NCBI GenBank assembly: GCA_002068415.1
Contig: MVZM01000014.1
Coordinates: 1 to 44,979 of the forward strand
From: Tenericutes bacterium ADurb.BinA124
GTDB lineage: Bacteria; Bacillota_I; Bacilli_A; ML615J-28; CAG-698
Reading direction: 5' to 3'
DNA length: 44,979 nucleotides
In this document: positions 16,672 through 24,931 of the stretch, one piece after another
Layout of the letters: the number at the start of each line of letters is the position of its first letter
Numbering within the stretch: the first letter of the stretch is position 1
Notes under the pieces: generated by a model
The model's input: the letters and a program-made list of their open reading frames with translations, nothing else
Database searches by the model: none
Told to the model about the DNA's origin: nothing
Translations under genes and position numbers: made by a program

Positions 16672-17631
16672 ATGGAGAACTTAGCGATTAAGGGAAAACT
16701 CGCTTTAGCGCCTTTAGCCGGCTATACCAACCTTGCTTATCGCAGTATTATGAAAGAATGGGGCGCGGATTTGGTCTTTTCGGAAATGGTCAGTGCCAAA
16801 GGTTTAGTCTATGAAAGCGCCAAAACCTGGGAATTAACGGCTATTGATGAAGCGGAACACCCGCTTGCTATCCAGATTTTTGGTGGTGATTTAGAGGCGA
16901 TGGTTAAAGCGGCGATGATGATTGACCAACAAACGACGGCCGACATCATCGATATCAACATGGGTTGTCCGGTGCGCAAGGTCTTAAAAGCCGAGGGCGG
17001 ATGCTTTTTATTGTCCGACCCTAAACGGATAGAAACTTTAGTGCGAGAAATTGTCAAGCATGTTCAAAAACCGGTTAGTGTCAAAATGCGGGCGGGGATA
17101 AGCCACCAAACGATTAATGCCGTTGCCAATGCGCAAGCCATTGAACGAGCGGGAGCGTCATTTATTACCATTCATGGTCGGACGCAGTCCGATATGTATG
17201 CCGGAAAAGTTAGGCTTGATTATATTAAAGCTGTTAAAGAGGCAGTCACGATTCCTGTTATCGGGAATGGTGATATTAAGTCCGTGGAAGATGCGCACAC
17301 GATGCTTGAAGAAACAAAAGTGGATATGATTATGGTCGGGCGCGGCAGTTTAGGAAATCCGTGGTTAATTCGCGATTTGGCACATTATTTAAAAGGTTTA
17401 CCAATCCCGCCACCACCAACACCGTTTGAAAAAGTTAAGATGTGTAAACATCATTTCGACCGCTTGTTAAGCATTAAACCGCTTCACCAAGCCCTTTTGG
17501 AAATGCGCAGTTTAGCCGCATGGTATGTGAAGGGCATTAATCACAGTAAAGATTTTCGAAAGCAACTTCATGAAATCACAGGAAAGGAGCAATTATTTAA
17601 TTTATTAGATAATTTATTGGCCCAGCAATGA
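16672..17631 (+). CDS. dusB: tRNA-dihydrouridine synthase (DusB family)
   Basis: This 319-aa flavoenzyme reduces specific uridines in tRNA to dihydrouridine. The hallmark sequences are APLAGYTNLAYR near the N-terminus, the catalytic-cysteine motif NMGCPVRKV, the FMN-binding stretch IHGRTQSDMY and the phosphate-binding GNGDI and MVGRGSLGNPW. The length is typical. It is the first gene of a long plus-strand operon and its stop overlaps the lysA start by four bases. A housekeeping function here probably reflects chance fusion of transcription units and not a role in wall-fragment metabolism. Confidence 0.9.
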   Translation: MENLAIKGKLALAPLAGYTNLAYRSIMKEWGADLVFSEMVSAKGLVYESAKTWELTAIDEAEHPLAIQIFGGDLEAMVKAAMMIDQQTTADIIDINMGCPVRKVLKAEGGCFLLSDPKRIETLVREIVKHVQKPVSVKMRAGISHQTINAVANAQAIERAGASFITIHGRTQSDMYAGKVRLDYIKAVKEAVTIPVIGNGDIKSVEDAHTMLEETKVDMIMVGRGSLGNPWLIRDLAHYLKGLPIPPPPTPFEKVKMCKHHFDRLLSIKPLHQALLEMRSLAAWYVKGINHSKDFRKQLHEITGKEQLFNLLDNLLAQQ

Positions 17632-18938
17632 AAACCTATGCAATGAGAGAAGTAAACAATGAATTATATCTTGGCAACATCCGTTTAAGCGAACTTGTGA
17701 AGGATCATCCGACGCCCTTATATGTCTATGATGAAGCGGGAATTGAGCATAAAATTAGTCAGTTTCGCACTCATTTTACAAGTAAACAATTTTTTTGTGA
17801 AACGATTTATGCTTCCAAAGCTTTTTTAGCACCCTATTTATGCCAAATGCTTGAAAAAGCCGGCTTCGGCATTGATGCCGTGTCCTTGGGGGATTTATAT
17901 TTGATTAAAAAAAGTGGTTTTCCGCTGGCCAAAGTCGTTTTTCATGGCAATAATAAAAGCGATGAGGAATTGCAAACGGCTATTAAGGAAAGAGTTGGTT
18001 TAATCGTTGTGGATAATCTTAATGAATTAAAGCGCTTGATGACTTTTGCGGAAGCAGTAGATTACCCAATCAAAACCTTGTTTCGGGTTAATCCCGGGAT
18101 TTCCGCCCATACCCATGCTTATATTGAAACAGCTTTGTTGTCGTCTAAGTTCGGGGAATCGATTTACGATTGGGATAAAATGCATAGCTTAGCAAAATTA
18201 TATCAAGAGTCTAGGAATGTCAAACTCCTAGGCTTTCATGCTCATATCGGTTCGCAGATTAATACGCCCTCTTCTTTTGTGAAAAGTGCGCAAACGATGC
18301 TTAATTTTATGGCGAAGTTTCAAGAAGAGACGAAGATGGTGCTAAACACTCTTAATTTAGGTGGGGGCTTCGGGATTAAGTATTTACCAAAAGACAAAGA
18401 AATCAAGCTTCCCGAAATGCTTACAAAAATTGTTAAAACCGTTGAAAAAGGTGTTAAGGAAAAGGGACTGGCTTTAAGAACTTTAATGATTGAACCGGGA
18501 CGCAGTTTGGTCGGTGATTCCGGTTTTACCCTCTACCGTTGTGGCGGCACCAAACAAACCTTCGGGCATAAGAATTATGTGTTCATTGATGGGGGGATGG
18601 CGGACAATATTCGCCCAGCCCTCTATCAAGCTAAATATACGGTCGGTGTTGCCAACCGCTTTAATCAGCCTTTATCCAATCAAGCCCTTTCTTATGATAT
18701 TGTGGGAAAATGTTGTGAATCAGGCGATGTGATTGCGAAAGATGTGGTATTAGAACAAGTAGAAGAAGGTGATACGATTATTGTTTTTGCAACCGGTGCT
18801 TATTGTTATTCGATGTCGATGAACTATAACGGTTTAACAAGAGGAGAAGTCGTCTTTATTAAAGACGATCAAATTAAAGTGGTGATTGAAAAAGAGTCCT
18901 TAGACCAGCTTGTTTCCACATGTGTTTTTGGAGGCTAA
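17628..18938 (+). CDS. lysA: Diaminopimelate decarboxylase (LysA family)
   Basis: This 436-aa PLP-dependent fold-type III enzyme decarboxylates meso-diaminopimelate to L-lysine. Visible motifs are YASKAF with PLP-binding Lys64, GFHAHIGSQ, the phosphate-binding LNLGGGFGI, EPGRS, the CESGD substrate loop and the C-terminal YSMSMNYN. The set, especially CESGD, favours diaminopimelate over ornithine or arginine as substrate. No other lysine-biosynthesis gene is nearby; instead it is followed by peptidases that act on wall peptides. It may therefore process diaminopimelate taken from imported muropeptides. That role is inference from neighbours. The start overlaps the stop of dusB. Confidence 0.87.
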   Translation: MKTYAMREVNNELYLGNIRLSELVKDHPTPLYVYDEAGIEHKISQFRTHFTSKQFFCETIYASKAFLAPYLCQMLEKAGFGIDAVSLGDLYLIKKSGFPLAKVVFHGNNKSDEELQTAIKERVGLIVVDNLNELKRLMTFAEAVDYPIKTLFRVNPGISAHTHAYIETALLSSKFGESIYDWDKMHSLAKLYQESRNVKLLGFHAHIGSQINTPSSFVKSAQTMLNFMAKFQEETKMVLNTLNLGGGFGIKYLPKDKEIKLPEMLTKIVKTVEKGVKEKGLALRTLMIEPGRSLVGDSGFTLYRCGGTKQTFGHKNYVFIDGGMADNIRPALYQAKYTVGVANRFNQPLSNQALSYDIVGKCCESGDVIAKDVVLEQVEEGDTIIVFATGAYCYSMSMNYNGLTRGEVVFIKDDQIKVVIEKESLDQLVSTCVFGG

Positions 18939-18939
18939 C

Positions 18940-19839
18940 ATGAAAATCTTTGATGTTCATAGTGATTTACTCTATGATTTATATACTAAAAAAAAGGAAG
19001 GAAAAGTAAACCGTTTTGCCCTTTACCATGCCCCGCAACTACGAATTTCTGATATCAAGGGAGCTATTTGGACGATGTATTCCCCCGATGATTTTGATCT
19101 TGTGGAGTCCATTGAAATTGCTCTTGGAGAAATTGATATTCACTTGCTTCCTGATTTTCAAGTGCTGTTGGGACTGGAAGGACTGCGCAATTTACCAAAG
19201 GCTACCGACCTTAAAAAAGTGTATGATTTAGGAATTCGCCATGCAATGCTCACTTGGAACGAAGAAAACCAGTACGCGACAGGGGTGGCCGGGGATAAAA
19301 ACCGTGGTCTCATGCCGGAAGGGAAAACCTTACTTTCCATGATGGAAGAGCTCGATATGATTATTGATGTGGCTCACCTCAATGAAAAAAGTTTTTATGA
19401 TGTCCTTAACTATACGCAAAAAAACATCATCTTTTCCCATGGAAATGTGAAAAGTTTGTGCGAGCACCGGCGCAATTTAAGCGATGAGCAGTTAAAAGCC
19501 TTGCGGAGTGTGGATGGTTTATTTGGCCTAACCTTAGCGAATAATTTTGTTTCACCAAACAAACAAGAACAAAATCTTGATCATTTGCTTAATCACTTGG
19601 AAGCCGCCATCGACATCATGGATATCGATCATATTATGTTCGGTTTTGACTTTATGGATTATTTAAGCGAATTTCCGAATGCCAATTTAATAGATTTGCC
19701 GGATGCTTCCCAAACTAAAAACTTACTTAGCAAAATGCGGGAGCGTGGCTACCAAGAAACAGAAATCGAAAAAATCTGTTATCGTAATTTCTATCAACGC
19801 TATCATCGTCATATTCATCAATTTGAGGTAAAATCATGA
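18940..19839 (+). CDS. Membrane dipeptidase family peptidase (M19)
   Basis: This 299-aa zinc peptidase belongs to the renal dipeptidase family, which cleaves dipeptides, including ones with a D-residue at the C-terminal side. It has the metal motif VHSDLL (His7, Asp9), the bridging glutamate in LGLEGLRN, the His-containing IDVAHL and FSHGN stretches, and the family block EHRRNLSD. There is no signal peptide, so it acts in the cytosol. I chose ATG 18940, which follows GGAG at 18930-18933 just past the lysA stop; a longer frame from 18910 has no ribosome site. In this operon it would act on di- or tripeptides from wall stem peptides. Confidence 0.85.
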   Translation: MKIFDVHSDLLYDLYTKKKEGKVNRFALYHAPQLRISDIKGAIWTMYSPDDFDLVESIEIALGEIDIHLLPDFQVLLGLEGLRNLPKATDLKKVYDLGIRHAMLTWNEENQYATGVAGDKNRGLMPEGKTLLSMMEELDMIIDVAHLNEKSFYDVLNYTQKNIIFSHGNVKSLCEHRRNLSDEQLKALRSVDGLFGLTLANNFVSPNKQEQNLDHLLNHLEAAIDIMDIDHIMFGFDFMDYLSEFPNANLIDLPDASQTKNLLSKMRERGYQETEIEKICYRNFYQRYHRHIHQFEVKS

Positions 19840-20912
19840 TTAATAAACTAAATGCTTTATTAGAAGATGCTATTAAGGACGGGGTTTTTCCCGGTGTCAA
19901 TTATTGTTTAATTGCCGACCAAGTTTATTTCGGCAGTTTAGGAAAACGAAGTTTATTTCCTCAACCGGAAGACAATAATTTGGAAACGATTTACGACTTA
20001 GCTTCAGTCAGCAAAGTTATCAGCACAACGACCTGTATTATGAAACTATTGGAACAAGGAAAACTGCGGCTTTACGACCAAGTTGTGAAATACTTACCAC
20101 GATTTCGCCATCAGGACATCGTCGTTTGGGATTTGTTAACCCACACTTCCGGCCTTCAAGCCGATCTTCCTAAAGCTTCACAATTAGCCAGTCGGGAAGA
20201 AGCGCTGGATAAAGTGTTTGCTTGTGACCCGATTTATCCAAAAAACGAGAAAATTGTTTACTCCGACATTGGTTTTATTTTGTTGGGAATGATTGTGGAA
20301 AGCATCTCGGGGTTATCATTAGATGAATTTGCCCGTTTGCATGTTTTTGAACCCTTGGGCATGGTCGATACTTGTTATAATCCGCTTGATAAAAACCGCT
20401 GTGCGCCAACGGAATTACGGCAGGACAATATTTATCAAGGTTATGTCCGCGGTCATGTTCATGACGAAAAAGCTTATATTTTAGGTGGTGTGGCCGGCCA
20501 TGCCGGGGTTTTTTCCACTGTTGCGGATTTAGCTCATTTCATGGGGATGATTTTAAATGAGGGAAAATACCAAGGGAAAGTAATTTTATCAAAACCGACC
20601 ATCGACTTACTTTTCCGTAAGCAAGTGGAAGTTGCGACGGGAGTCTCTTTAGATAGCGATGCTCGGGGTTTAGGGTGGATTGTCCGCGGTAACTTTTGTT
20701 CGGCCGGTGATTTAGTCAGCGACCAAACCATTTTACATACCGGTTTTACCGGTACGAATATCTTTATTGATCGCAAAAACCGGATTGCCTTTTGTATGTT
20801 ATCTAATCGAGTCCATCCGACACGGGATAATGTGAAACTGATTCCCTTCCGGGCGAAGGTGGGAAATTTTATTTTAAGTCATTTTCAAGGAGTTAAACAT
20901 GGTGGAAATTAA
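19836..20912 (+). CDS. Class C beta-lactamase-like serine hydrolase, possible muramoyl-L-alanine amidase (AmiE-like)
   Basis: This 358-aa protein has the penicillin-binding-protein/class C fold: SVSK (Ser57, Lys60) as SxxK, YSD (142-144) as the second motif, and HTG near the end. There is no signal peptide, so it is not a secreted lactamase. The family includes Bacillus AmiE, encoded next to nagZ, which removes the stem peptide from MurNAc. This gene lies between a dipeptidase and wall-sugar genes, which makes the same role plausible. Esterase or D-aminopeptidase activity would look similar at this level. It overlaps both neighbours: four bases upstream and 14 downstream. Confidence 0.75.
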   Translation: MINKLNALLEDAIKDGVFPGVNYCLIADQVYFGSLGKRSLFPQPEDNNLETIYDLASVSKVISTTTCIMKLLEQGKLRLYDQVVKYLPRFRHQDIVVWDLLTHTSGLQADLPKASQLASREEALDKVFACDPIYPKNEKIVYSDIGFILLGMIVESISGLSLDEFARLHVFEPLGMVDTCYNPLDKNRCAPTELRQDNIYQGYVRGHVHDEKAYILGGVAGHAGVFSTVADLAHFMGMILNEGKYQGKVILSKPTIDLLFRKQVEVATGVSLDSDARGLGWIVRGNFCSAGDLVSDQTILHTGFTGTNIFIDRKNRIAFCMLSNRVHPTRDNVKLIPFRAKVGNFILSHFQGVKHGGN

Positions 20913-21885
20913 AGCTTTTGAATATAAAATGATGGCGGATGTTGTTGCACTGTGGAACGAGAGTGTCGCGGGTGAGAGCATTTATGCAGCATTTACGATG
21001 GACAGTTTTACCGATAAATTTATTAATAATCCCTTTTTTCGTTATGAGGGAGCCTTTGTGGCACTTAAAAAAGCTCAAGTCGTTGGTTTTGCTTGTGCAA
21101 GCATTAACAATCAGGGGAAGGACCCGGCTTTAACTCCGGGCTACATTGTTTGTGTGGCCGTTGATTACCGTTATCAACGCCAAGGACTGGGCACTAAACT
21201 TTTATTAACTTTGGAAGCTTACCTTAAGTCCCAAGGGAAAACCTTTGTTCGCAATCTCTTTTTCAATCCGATTAATTTAGAATGGTTGGTTCCGGGTTAT
21301 GATCACCATGAACATCCGGGAGCTCCGGCCATTCCCTATAATACCCCTTATTATTTCTTAATGATGGCCAATGGTTATAATACCAACGGGCAGCTTGATG
21401 CTTACCATTTAGATTTAAAGAAGTTTCGCTTATCGGAGGATGTGAAAAGCCGAATAGCTAAAAATGAAGCCGATGGCTATACGATTACTTATTATGACCC
21501 CAAGCTTCATTATGGCTTTGATGAACTGTTCGATGCCCTTAAAAACGAGGGTTGGCGAGAAGTTGTCAAGAACAATCTAGCCAAAGCTAAACCTGACCCG
21601 ATGTTGATTGTACAAAAGGAGGGTGAAATTCTGGGCTGGACGGGACCGGTTATTACACAAGCAAGCGGTCGTGGTTATTTAGGGGGGATTGGCGTTCATC
21701 CGAAAACCCAAGGTCATGGCTTGGGTAAATCCTTATTTTGCATGCTGTGCCAATGTTCAAAAGACAACGGTGCGACCTTTATGACGCTCTTCACGGGTGC
21801 GGATAATAAAGCTCGTGAAATTTATCTTTATGCCGGGATGAGGATTGTCCAATCATTTGCCGTGTTAAGAAAGGAGTTACATTGA
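20899..21885 (+). CDS. Tandem GNAT N-acetyltransferase (GlmA-like candidate)
   Basis: The 328-aa protein contains two GNAT domains. Acetyl-CoA binding motifs are seen in both: RYQRQGLGTKLL (about residue 92) and KTQGHGLGKSLF (about 275). A tandem-GNAT paralogue closes the island at 42330. Clostridial GlmA is a GNAT enzyme that acetylates glucosamine and glucosaminides from the wall; whether these proteins match it needs an alignment. Here the next gene is a PIG-L deacetylase, so both addition and removal of N-acetyl groups are encoded side by side. The start follows AAGGAG at 20887-20892. Confidence 0.75.
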   Translation: MVEIKAFEYKMMADVVALWNESVAGESIYAAFTMDSFTDKFINNPFFRYEGAFVALKKAQVVGFACASINNQGKDPALTPGYIVCVAVDYRYQRQGLGTKLLLTLEAYLKSQGKTFVRNLFFNPINLEWLVPGYDHHEHPGAPAIPYNTPYYFLMMANGYNTNGQLDAYHLDLKKFRLSEDVKSRIAKNEADGYTITYYDPKLHYGFDELFDALKNEGWREVVKNNLAKAKPDPMLIVQKEGEILGWTGPVITQASGRGYLGGIGVHPKTQGHGLGKSLFCMLCQCSKDNGATFMTLFTGADNKAREIYLYAGMRIVQSFAVLRKELH

Positions 21886-22574
21886 TGAAAACCTTGATGT
21901 CAATTGGTGCCCATGTTGGGGATGCGGAATTAAGCACGGGTTGTGTTCTAGCCCATCAAAGTTTAAAAGGCGATAAAATCATTACGGTCGCTTTAACGGC
22001 CGGAGAACGCGGTAATCCCAAGCATCTAAGCGTGGCTGATTACCGGAAGCAAAAAGTAAAAGAAGCGCAGGAATTTGCCAAGATGTTAAAGGGGGAAGCC
22101 ATTGTCCTTGACTATCCCGATGGTGAACTACCCGATAATGATGAAGTTAGAGTGCAAGTCGCCAATTTAATTCGCCAATATCGCCCCCATTACCTTTTTA
22201 CGCATTGGGAAAAATCCATGCATAAAGACCATGCTTTGACTCACAAAATTGTTGTTGAGGCCGCTTTTTGGGCGGCTTTGGATATGGGTGATAAGATTAC
22301 GGGAACGCCGCACTGGGCTCCGGTCTATTTTTCGGAAAATTGGGAAGACCGTGAAGGTTTTGAACCCTATCTTTTTGTTAACTGTACGGATGGTTATGAA
22401 CTGTGGAAAGAAGCCATTTCCCAACACTGGTTTATTATGAACAGTCCTTCCTTTAGGTACTTTGATTATTATACCCATTTGACGGTGGTGCGCGGTTGCC
22501 TGGGCAAGTTTAAGCATGCCCAATGTTTTAATGTGAAAAACTATCAAAAGTTTACAAAAATGGATGGTTTTTAA
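21885..22574 (+). CDS. PIG-L/LmbE family N-acetylglucosamine deacetylase
   Basis: The 229-aa protein has the zinc site of the PIG-L family: AHVGDAE with His10 and Asp13 (the usual form is AHPDDE) and MHKDHALTH further on. Members remove acetyl groups from N-acetylglucosamine units of small molecules such as chitobiose, mycothiol or bacillithiol precursors. The AHVGD variant changes the residue before the metal-binding Asp, but the ligands remain. There is no signal peptide. I chose ATG 21885 with AAGGAG at 21871-21876, overlapping the GNAT stop by one base (TGATG); the TTG at 21882 is less likely. It could supply glucosamine compounds to NagB in place of a missing NagA, which is speculative. 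Confidence 0.8.
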   Translation: MKTLMSIGAHVGDAELSTGCVLAHQSLKGDKIITVALTAGERGNPKHLSVADYRKQKVKEAQEFAKMLKGEAIVLDYPDGELPDNDEVRVQVANLIRQYRPHYLFTHWEKSMHKDHALTHKIVVEAAFWAALDMGDKITGTPHWAPVYFSENWEDREGFEPYLFVNCTDGYELWKEAISQHWFIMNSPSFRYFDYYTHLTVVRGCLGKFKHAQCFNVKNYQKFTKMDGF

Positions 22575-23506
22575 TGTACTTGCATCGTTTACAACCGGGC
22601 GACACCATCGGGATTATTTGCCCGGCCTCCTTGATGGATCCCGGTAGCCCGCGCTTATTATTAATGGAAGAGCGGCTTAAAGCCTTAAATTTATCTTTCA
22701 AATATGGTAAGACTTGTTTTGCTCGCTATGGTTATTTAGCCGGGAGTGACGAACTAAGAACTAGCGACCTTCATGAAATGTTTTTAGATGAGGAAGTAAA
22801 AGCCATCCTTTGTTTGAAAGGGGGCTATGGTTGTTCGCGCTTAGTTGATAAACTGGATTATGAATTAATAAAACAACACCCGAAATTATTAATCGGTTTT
22901 AGTGATATTACCGTTTTAATCAATGCCATTTACCAACAAACCGGCTTACCGATGATGCATGGGGCGGTAGGGATTTATTTAGGCAGTCCATCGTTTGATG
23001 CTTCATCCTTGGATGATTTTGCCCACATGTTGTTTTCACCGCAACTTGGACGCGTTTTAAAAAATCCCCATGATGATGCAATCACGCTTAACCCGGGCCT
23101 TTCTTCCGGTGTTTTAGTGGGTGGCAATTTAAGTTTGATTGCCGCTTTACAAGGAACAGCTTGGGACATCCCTTTTAAAAACAAAATTGTTTTGATTGAA
23201 GATGTCGATGAAGCTCCGTATCGCTTGGATCGTTTTTTCGCCAGTTTACGCTTAAGCGGTAAGCTTCGGGAAGCAGTTGGTTTTGTGTTTGGGTATTTTA
23301 CCGGCTGTGAACCGAAAGATCCCTCCGTTTGGGATGTTAATGAACTGATTGATCAATACTTTAAACCCTTGGGCGTGCCGGTAGTTAAAAATTTTGCCAG
23401 CGGTCACAATTATCCCTTTCTCAATTTACCGATTGGCCTTCAAGTCGAACTGAATGCCGATACAAAAACCATTACCATTTTGGAGGAATTATATGCAAGC
23501 CATTAA
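22574..23506 (+). CDS. ldcA: LD-carboxypeptidase (S66 family, LdcA-like)
   Basis: This 310-aa serine peptidase is of the LdcA/MccF family. It has the nucleophile motif IGFSDIT (Ser110), the substrate-binding LKGGYGCSRL (81-90), the glutamate-containing IEDVDEAPYRLDR and a C-terminal GHNYPFLNLPIG with the catalytic His. LdcA removes the terminal D-Ala from tetrapeptide stems in the cytosol, giving tripeptides, a central step in wall recycling. The MccF branch instead cleaves microcin C-type compounds; the surrounding genes favour LdcA. The stop of the deacetylase overlaps the start by one base (TAATG). The ribosome site is weak, so coupling is likely. Confidence 0.85.
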   Translation: MYLHRLQPGDTIGIICPASLMDPGSPRLLLMEERLKALNLSFKYGKTCFARYGYLAGSDELRTSDLHEMFLDEEVKAILCLKGGYGCSRLVDKLDYELIKQHPKLLIGFSDITVLINAIYQQTGLPMMHGAVGIYLGSPSFDASSLDDFAHMLFSPQLGRVLKNPHDDAITLNPGLSSGVLVGGNLSLIAALQGTAWDIPFKNKIVLIEDVDEAPYRLDRFFASLRLSGKLREAVGFVFGYFTGCEPKDPSVWDVNELIDQYFKPLGVPVVKNFASGHNYPFLNLPIGLQVELNADTKTITILEELYASH

Positions 23507-24788
23507 ACGTTTTAATCAAGAAGGTTATATTACCTATTATCAAAGTCAGGAAAAGGTTTTGATTCCGGCTGTTTACCAAGAAAAGAAGCAAGAACTGCGC
23601 GGTTTTTGGTTTTCCACCGTCAATAACATCGATATTCCGAAAATGACATCCATTGCTCAGTACCAAGAGTATTTACTGGGGGTGATTGCGAAAGCCAAAG
23701 AATACCACTTTAATACGATTATTTTCCAAGTTCGTCCCACCAATGATGCTTGGTATCAATCTAAGTTAAACCCGTGGACCAGTTTTATTAGCGGTGAACA
23801 AGGCAAGGATCCCGGTTTTGATGTGTTCGCTTGGTTTGTTGAACAATGTCGGAAAAACCAATTAACCGTGCATGCGTGGATGAATCCCTACCGCGTTTGT
23901 TCCCTTAAATTAAGTGATCTTAAAAAGACTAAAGAAGAATATTTAAACACTTTAGCCCCGAACAATTTTGCCAGATTGCATCCGGAATTAGTAATTGAAA
24001 CGGTGGAAAGCAAATTAATCCTTGACCCGTCGAGCCCAAAGGTCCGCAGTTTTGTAGCGGATTCCGCAGTGGAGATTGCGAAAAACTATGATGTGAAAGC
24101 CATCCATATGGATGATTATTTCTATCCCTATGAAGCCATTAAAGATGAAAATGAACAGGCCCAATTCCAAGCATCTAACTTTACAAGCTTGGGTGATTAT
24201 CGTCGTCATCAAGTTAATTTACTGATTAAATTAATGCATGAGCAATTATCAAAGCTTCCCAAAAAAGTTGAATTCGGGATTAGTCCGTTTGGGATTTACC
24301 GCACGAACACCAAGTGGTTTAAAGAACCCAACGAATCAGCGTGGGAGCAAGGGTCCGATAATCATTTTTCCTGCTTTAATTGCTATAGTGGCTTATTTGC
24401 GGACATTTATCTATGGATGAAAGAAGGCTGGATTGACTATGTTGTGCCCCAAAATTACTTTGATTTTGACTATTGGAAAGAAGATGCGAAGGGTCATTTA
24501 TATGAAGTAGTTAAATATGCGGACCTGGCCAAATGGTGGTCATGGGCAGCCCAAGAAACGAAGGTTAAGCTGTACATGGGCATGGGTTTATACCGCTATT
24601 CAAAGGAAGGCAACTGGAGCAACCCGGAAGAAATCATTAACCAACTTAAGTATAATCACACTTTAAAAAACAATTTAGGCGTCGTTTTCTTTACCTATAA
24701 AAACTTAGTTAGCGAGGATATTCCCGCTTTAGTTAGGGCTAAAGAACGCTTAAAACAACTATGGACCAAAGCTGCCCAAGAAATTTAA
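23493..24788 (+). CDS. GHL10 glycoside hydrolase, DigH-like, without signal peptide
   Basis: This 431-aa TIM-barrel protein is of the GHL10 (DUF187) family. It opens with LRGFWFSTVNNIDI, then IIFQVRPTNDAWY, VHAWMNPYRV and the acidic MDDYFYPYEA that holds the likely catalytic Asp, followed by FGISPFGIYR. E. coli DigH of this family cuts glycan strands stripped of peptides. Related proteins are normally exported, but this one has no signal peptide and should be cytosolic, so it would act on imported oligosaccharides. The start is ATG 23493 after GGAGG (23482-23486), inside the end of ldcA. A terminator follows; this is the last gene of the first operon. Confidence 0.82.
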   Translation: MQAIKRFNQEGYITYYQSQEKVLIPAVYQEKKQELRGFWFSTVNNIDIPKMTSIAQYQEYLLGVIAKAKEYHFNTIIFQVRPTNDAWYQSKLNPWTSFISGEQGKDPGFDVFAWFVEQCRKNQLTVHAWMNPYRVCSLKLSDLKKTKEEYLNTLAPNNFARLHPELVIETVESKLILDPSSPKVRSFVADSAVEIAKNYDVKAIHMDDYFYPYEAIKDENEQAQFQASNFTSLGDYRRHQVNLLIKLMHEQLSKLPKKVEFGISPFGIYRTNTKWFKEPNESAWEQGSDNHFSCFNCYSGLFADIYLWMKEGWIDYVVPQNYFDFDYWKEDAKGHLYEVVKYADLAKWWSWAAQETKVKLYMGMGLYRYSKEGNWSNPEEIINQLKYNHTLKNNLGVVFFTYKNLVSEDIPALVRAKERLKQLWTKAAQEI

Positions 24789-24794
24789 CCAAAG

Positions 24795-24821
24795 AGCTCC
24801 GATTTATTTCGGAGCTTTTTT
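24795..24821 (+). terminator. Terminator of the dusB-to-GHL10 operon
   Basis: An 8-bp stem AGCTCCGA/TCGGAGCT (24795-24802 with 24809-24816) with a 6-base loop and a run of six T. Confidence 0.85.
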
Positions 24822-24852
24822 CTTAAACTTCAGGTTAATTTTGGATTTTACC

Positions 24853-24881
24853 TTGAAAAAAAACGGTTGGCATTGTATAAT
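24853..24881 (+). promoter_or_regulatory. Strong promoter of the GH20/transporter operon
   Basis: TTGAAA (24853-24858), a 17-base spacer and TATAAT (24876-24881). The inverted 7-mers TTTTACC (24846-24852) and GGTAAAA (24898-24904) flank the promoter and could be operator half-sites, though arms this short in AT-rich DNA may be chance. Confidence 0.8.
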
Positions 24882-24931
24882 GAGAAGAAGTAAAATCGGT
24901 AAAAATTGCTTATTTGCATAAGGAGAAGCAG

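Noticed and set aside
16672..17631. dusB as a functional part of the wall-fragment island
   Set aside because: Its family role is tRNA modification; sharing a transcript with lysA does not by itself show a shared pathway.
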